Of a stretch of DNA of 64,000 nucleotides, positions 61,071 to 64,000 are shown piece after piece. Origin of the DNA: Atriophallophorus winterbourni (lineage: Eukaryota; Platyhelminthes; Trematoda; Plagiorchiida; Microphallidae). The notes under the pieces are model-generated. The model was not told the DNA's origin. It saw nothing but the letters and a program-made list of their open reading frames with translations, and made no database searches. The DNA lies in the NCBI GenBank assembly GCA_013407085.1, contig JACCGJ010018831.1, forward strand, positions 1 to 64,000, in the 5' to 3' direction. A program made the position numbers and the translations under genes. Numbering within the stretch: position 1 is the first letter of the stretch; each line of letters opens with the position of its first letter.

Positions 61071-61893
61071 ATACATTGGTTTGACAATACCGTACTTTCT
61101 ATCTTGAGGTAACGTACCACACATCAGGGGTAAACTGAAGATTAGCGCCAGTGATTTGTGTATTATACCCGACAATACCTTTAAAAGCACTGGGTGTATT
61201 CCGTTCGGACCAGGTGCTGAGTGTACATCGAGTCGTTCAAATACTGCACCAAAACTGGCGAGATCGATATATGCGGCATTTCGGCGCTGCTCTTATGAAG
61301 CAGAGGAATTAGAAACGTCTCCACTGTGTAAACCGAACTGTACTGAGCGGCGAGAAGAACTGCTTTACGTTCATTTTCATGTTCAGTCGAACCTCCCATA
61401 AAACTCAAGCAAGGTACTCGTTGAGAAACATTAGTTCTACGTCTTATGTATGTAAAAGTAAGTAAGTCTTATGTATGCAAACAAGCGTTTCGGCACCGAA
61501 TTGGCTTCGTCTATGAAACGAGTTTTATAATTCTCACTTCTTTCTCTTTTAGGTAGGCGAACTTGTTGCGGACAACTTTGTAGGCTTTATAGTCATCGGT
61601 GCATCCACTGGAAGAGAACTTCCGCCATAACCGCTTTCTTTCCTTCATGTATTTACGAATAATGGTGATGAGACCTCTCCCATTTTCCATTCACAGTTAC
61701 ACACGTCTGTGTTACTTACGAATCAATCCTGGTAGTGGCGGGTGTTTTCAAGCACACCTCCGAAAGAATCTGGGCACTCGTTTTGACTTGGTCGACTATC
61801 ACCCTGTGATACTGGTACTGATACTGAAAGTATCAGTATCTGAAAAAAATGAAAAAAACATTTTTTGAAGAAAATACTATGCTGTTATCCACC

Positions 61894-62080
61894 TTGTATG
61901 AAAGCACAAGACTGATCCAAGCAAAGTGCCACCCAGTCAGAGACTGCACGTGGGCTAAGATACTGTCAAGTTGCCCCGGCTTAGACAGATATGAGGAAGA
62001 AAAAAGAACAGGAAATGGTAGTGAGACTTCAGCGTGTTTCAGCATGCAGCTCACAACCGTTGGCCAATCAATTTAGCACC
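61894..62080 (-). repeat. CATA-tailed SINE-like copy
   Basis: TGTATGAAAGCACAAGACTG start; ends CAATCAATTTAGCACCACC. The rightmost copy in the window. Confidence 0.8.
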
Positions 62081-62279
62081 ACCTTAACCCTTAACAGTCG
62101 AATGGGGCAAATTCGGTACACAAAATTTAAAGGTATATGATAGGTTAAATTAGACAGATCACTTTCGTATACTGGGGGTATCAGAATCGACACACGTTCT
62201 GCTCTCGTTTGGTAGGCGTTTGAGACGGCTGAGCCATGCGGCGCGCCAGTTGTCAACAAACTTCGGAAGTGAGGTGAGG

Positions 62280-62725
62280 CTTGTAAAATGATTCAGGCAG
62301 TTAAGGGTTAAGGGTAATGCTCCGGAAAGAGCACCTGCTACCGTTCGTCCAGCCCATGTTTGAACGCAATTACTCAAGTTGCCAAAATTAGTTCTGCGGG
62401 AAGTGAGTTCCACGCGCTCACTATACCGATGCTAAAGAAGTGCGTTCTGGATTCGAGCCTGGTGTGCTGTTTACATAGCTTAAGACTGTGCTCTCGTGTA
62501 TCAACCAAAGGAGAGAACCGAAAGAAGTCATCCAATTCGAGACAACTTAATCCTTTGACACACCCCCTAAGTTGCCTCCTCCTAAGCGAGAAAAGTCCTA
62601 GTGCTAATAAACAATTTTCATAATTGGTGTATGCTAACCCCTCGATCATGCGAGTGGCCAGCTTCTGTACCTTTTCTAGCTGTACGATATCCTTCTGGTA
62701 ATACGGCTTCCAAGCCTGGATACTT
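62280..62725 (-). pseudogene. LINE C-terminal fragment, minus strand
   Basis: Reads QKLATRMIEGLAYTNYENCL, SLRRRQLRGCVKGL, DDFFRFSPLVDTREHSLKLC and FFSIGIVSAWNSLPAELI, the thumb-to-C-terminal pattern of CR1/Jockey-type RTs. No RT core is present. Confidence 0.8.
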
Positions 62726-62841
62726 TATACTAAATGTGATGTCTATTTAATCCGGTACCATAAATTGTTTTGTCTAAAAACACTTATTTCTATAAAAATA
62801 AAGGAGTTTTTGAAGTACTGGTTTAAAAGATTTTTTCCTAA

Positions 62842-63567
62842 GTCGCCAGATGGCCCGTAATAGGCCGACTTTCAAGTGGCTCACCCTCAAAGAAGGATAA
62901 CCACCACACATCTTGTGTACAACAAGTCTGCGTGCAATCTGAAAATGTACGCACCTTTGCGGAAGTGGCTTCCTTGTCTTTACTCAGTTCCAAAGACGGA
63001 ATTAGTTTTGCCAGTGAAACGAACGTTCTTGAGGCCAAAGAGGTCCAGGAACCATCAAAGCTAGATAAAACTATAAAGAAGAAACACCAGGGCTTTACGA
63101 CTGTTGAGAGTAGACAATCCTGCGTCATTCTTCACAATGCACCGGAGCAAACAGGTGCTTTGGCGATAGACAGGGTTAAACAGGAACGCGAGTTCTTAAA
63201 TTCTGCTTTTGCCCCCCTTTTCGACGAAGGTGAAAAGGGTGTAACGGTACGCACAGCGTTTCGTCTAGGCCGCAGGCCAGCGCCAGGAGATCGCCCAAGA
63301 CCTTTAAAGATTGTGTTAGACTCTGTTGAGCAAGTGACCTTACTGCTAAAGAGGGGTTACAGGTTAAAGGGTAGTGAACTTCGACTCCTGCGTGATCTTT
63401 CTCCGGAAGATCGTGTGAAGATGCGAAAAGCTACTCAGGAAATTAGCGAGCTCAGAGCCGCAGGTGAAACTAACTTGCGCATTGTGGATTTTCGGGTTGT
63501 GAGGATGAGGCCAAAAGTTCGTTGGCAACCTCTGACGATATGCATTCGGAGGGATCTGGATCTTTAA
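62842..63567 (+). CDS. Second-family LINE ORF1 (5'-truncated)
   Basis: Open from 62842 to TAA at 63567 with no initiator ATG; the first part is probably missing. The C-terminal half has GEKGVTVRTAFRLGRRPAPG, RPRPLKIVLDSVEQVTLLLK, LRDLSPEDRVKMRKATQEI and NLRIVDFRVVRMRPKVRWQP. The same protein is decayed at 36.0-36.65 kb on the other strand. This resembles the nucleic-acid-binding ORF1 of flatworm CR1-type elements; the biochemical role is inferred. Confidence 0.72.
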   Translation, partial: VARWPVIGRLSSGSPSKKDNHHTSCVQQVCVQSENVRTFAEVASLSLLSSKDGISFASETNVLEAKEVQEPSKLDKTIKKKHQGFTTVESRQSCVILHNAPEQTGALAIDRVKQEREFLNSAFAPLFDEGEKGVTVRTAFRLGRRPAPGDRPRPLKIVLDSVEQVTLLLKRGYRLKGSELRLLRDLSPEDRVKMRKATQEISELRAAGETNLRIVDFRVVRMRPKVRWQPLTICIRRDLDL

Positions 63568-64000
63568 AAGTGATATATTTTAACGCGAGGAGCTTGAGAA
63601 ACAAACTGGATGAACTCTTTGATCGGATTAGATGGGACCCTCCAGCGATCATTGCGGTGACGGAAACCTGGCTCTCACCTGAGCAGGATGATCCCGAGCT
63701 AGCCCTACTTGGATATAGACTCTTTCGCTCAGATCGAACAGACGCTAAAATCGGTGGTGGGGTTGCCTTATATTTCCAACAACATATTTCCGTCGCAGTG
63801 TTGGCTCGCTTCCAGCAGACTGCCGGTATGGCTGAGAGTATATGGTGCCGTATAAGGACTGCAGCTTCATTTGCCACGATAGGTGTCGTTTATCGTTCTC
63901 CCAATACTCGGGCAGATACTCTGATATCACAGATATGTCAGTATGGTAGATCCTCAAACTGCTTGATTATGGGGGATTTCAATGCTCCTAGTATTGATTG
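63540..64000 (+). CDS. Second-family LINE ORF2, endonuclease start (runs off window)
   Basis: Begins at ATG 63540 (MHSEGSGSLKVIYFNARSLR), overlapping ORF1 by 28 nt in another frame, and is open to the window edge. APE-type endonuclease motifs: FNARSLRNKLDEL, IIAVTETWL, FRSDRTDAKIGGGVALYF and MGDFNAPSID, with catalytic E, D and N in place. No RT is visible because the window ends. The element looks the least decayed of its family here. Confidence 0.85.
   Translation, partial: MHSEGSGSLKVIYFNARSLRNKLDELFDRIRWDPPAIIAVTETWLSPEQDDPELALLGYRLFRSDRTDAKIGGGVALYFQQHISVAVLARFQQTAGMAESIWCRIRTAASFATIGVVYRSPNTRADTLISQICQYGRSSNCLIMGDFNAPSID

Larger units (their letters stand above)
59160..61690 (-). pseudogene. 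Second-family LINE, minus strand, interrupted twice
   Basis: From the right: pre-RT sequence, then KPMYKGGETSDPANYRPVTI, TAFIDFNKVFDRV, STSGVPRGSVLFPLLFKVYV. FVDG replaces FADD at 60348-60337. Next come WMVKFQFPVNQQKCTVM, ELNSYVERIQRLNL and the C-terminal TRIVNVWNALPEEVIATRSE. It ends near 59160 in a GAAGACGAAGAAG-type sequence. SINE-like copies are inserted at 60863-61070 and 59628-59870. Confidence 0.85.

Overview
The window looks like nuclear DNA of an invertebrate animal, most likely a flatworm and probably a digenean trematode. It holds one multi-exon gene with introns up to 3.6 kb, set among LINE remnants (CR1/Jockey-type and RTE-type), an LTR-element remnant, a SINE-like family and hammerhead-ribozyme repeats. 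The taxon is inferred from the repeat types and from how far the gene product has diverged from the vertebrate protein. No ribosomal, tRNA or mitochondrial marker is visible.

Layout. 1-8.1 kb is AT-rich with broken CR1-type LINE pieces and one long, 5'-truncated reverse transcriptase copy (4.86-6.73 kb). 8.16-14.4 kb looks like a decayed Gypsy-type LTR element invaded by CR1 copies, one of which was itself invaded by a tandem array of ~240-bp units carrying hammerhead ribozyme cores. 14.4-29.2 kb is mostly AT-rich DNA with LINE 3' ends, a three-copy AT-rich repeat and two more hammerhead arrays (18.7 and 21.3 kb). 29.55-34.5 kb has two abutting CR1-type copies, the first with a nearly complete endonuclease-RT. 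34.4-36.65 kb is a minus-strand copy of a second LINE family. 36.96-58.10 kb on the minus strand is the gene for nucleoporin NUP93, resolved here into 12 coding exons (about 923 codons). An unassigned candidate exon at 58.25-58.46 kb splices in frame onto it. 59.1-64 kb is LINE material; at the right edge a second-family LINE runs off the window with overlapping ORF1 and ORF2.

The most notable system is a dispersed family of short repeats with hammerhead ribozyme cores: a CTGANGA box, stem II, GAAA, then CCGG and a UH cleavage step. Several insertions are flanked by 7-14 bp target-site duplications, so they are mobile. Their structures vary: tandem multimers, head-to-head inverted copies and a 0.7-kb fold-back. 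They resemble the metazoan retrozymes and Penelope-associated hammerhead repeats that are already known. A second family, SINE-like with a (CATA)n tail, fills the NUP93 introns with about 20 copies, several with 12-bp duplications and one 5'-truncated as expected for target-primed reverse transcription. The two families are nested in each other and in LINEs, which gives a relative chronology of insertion.
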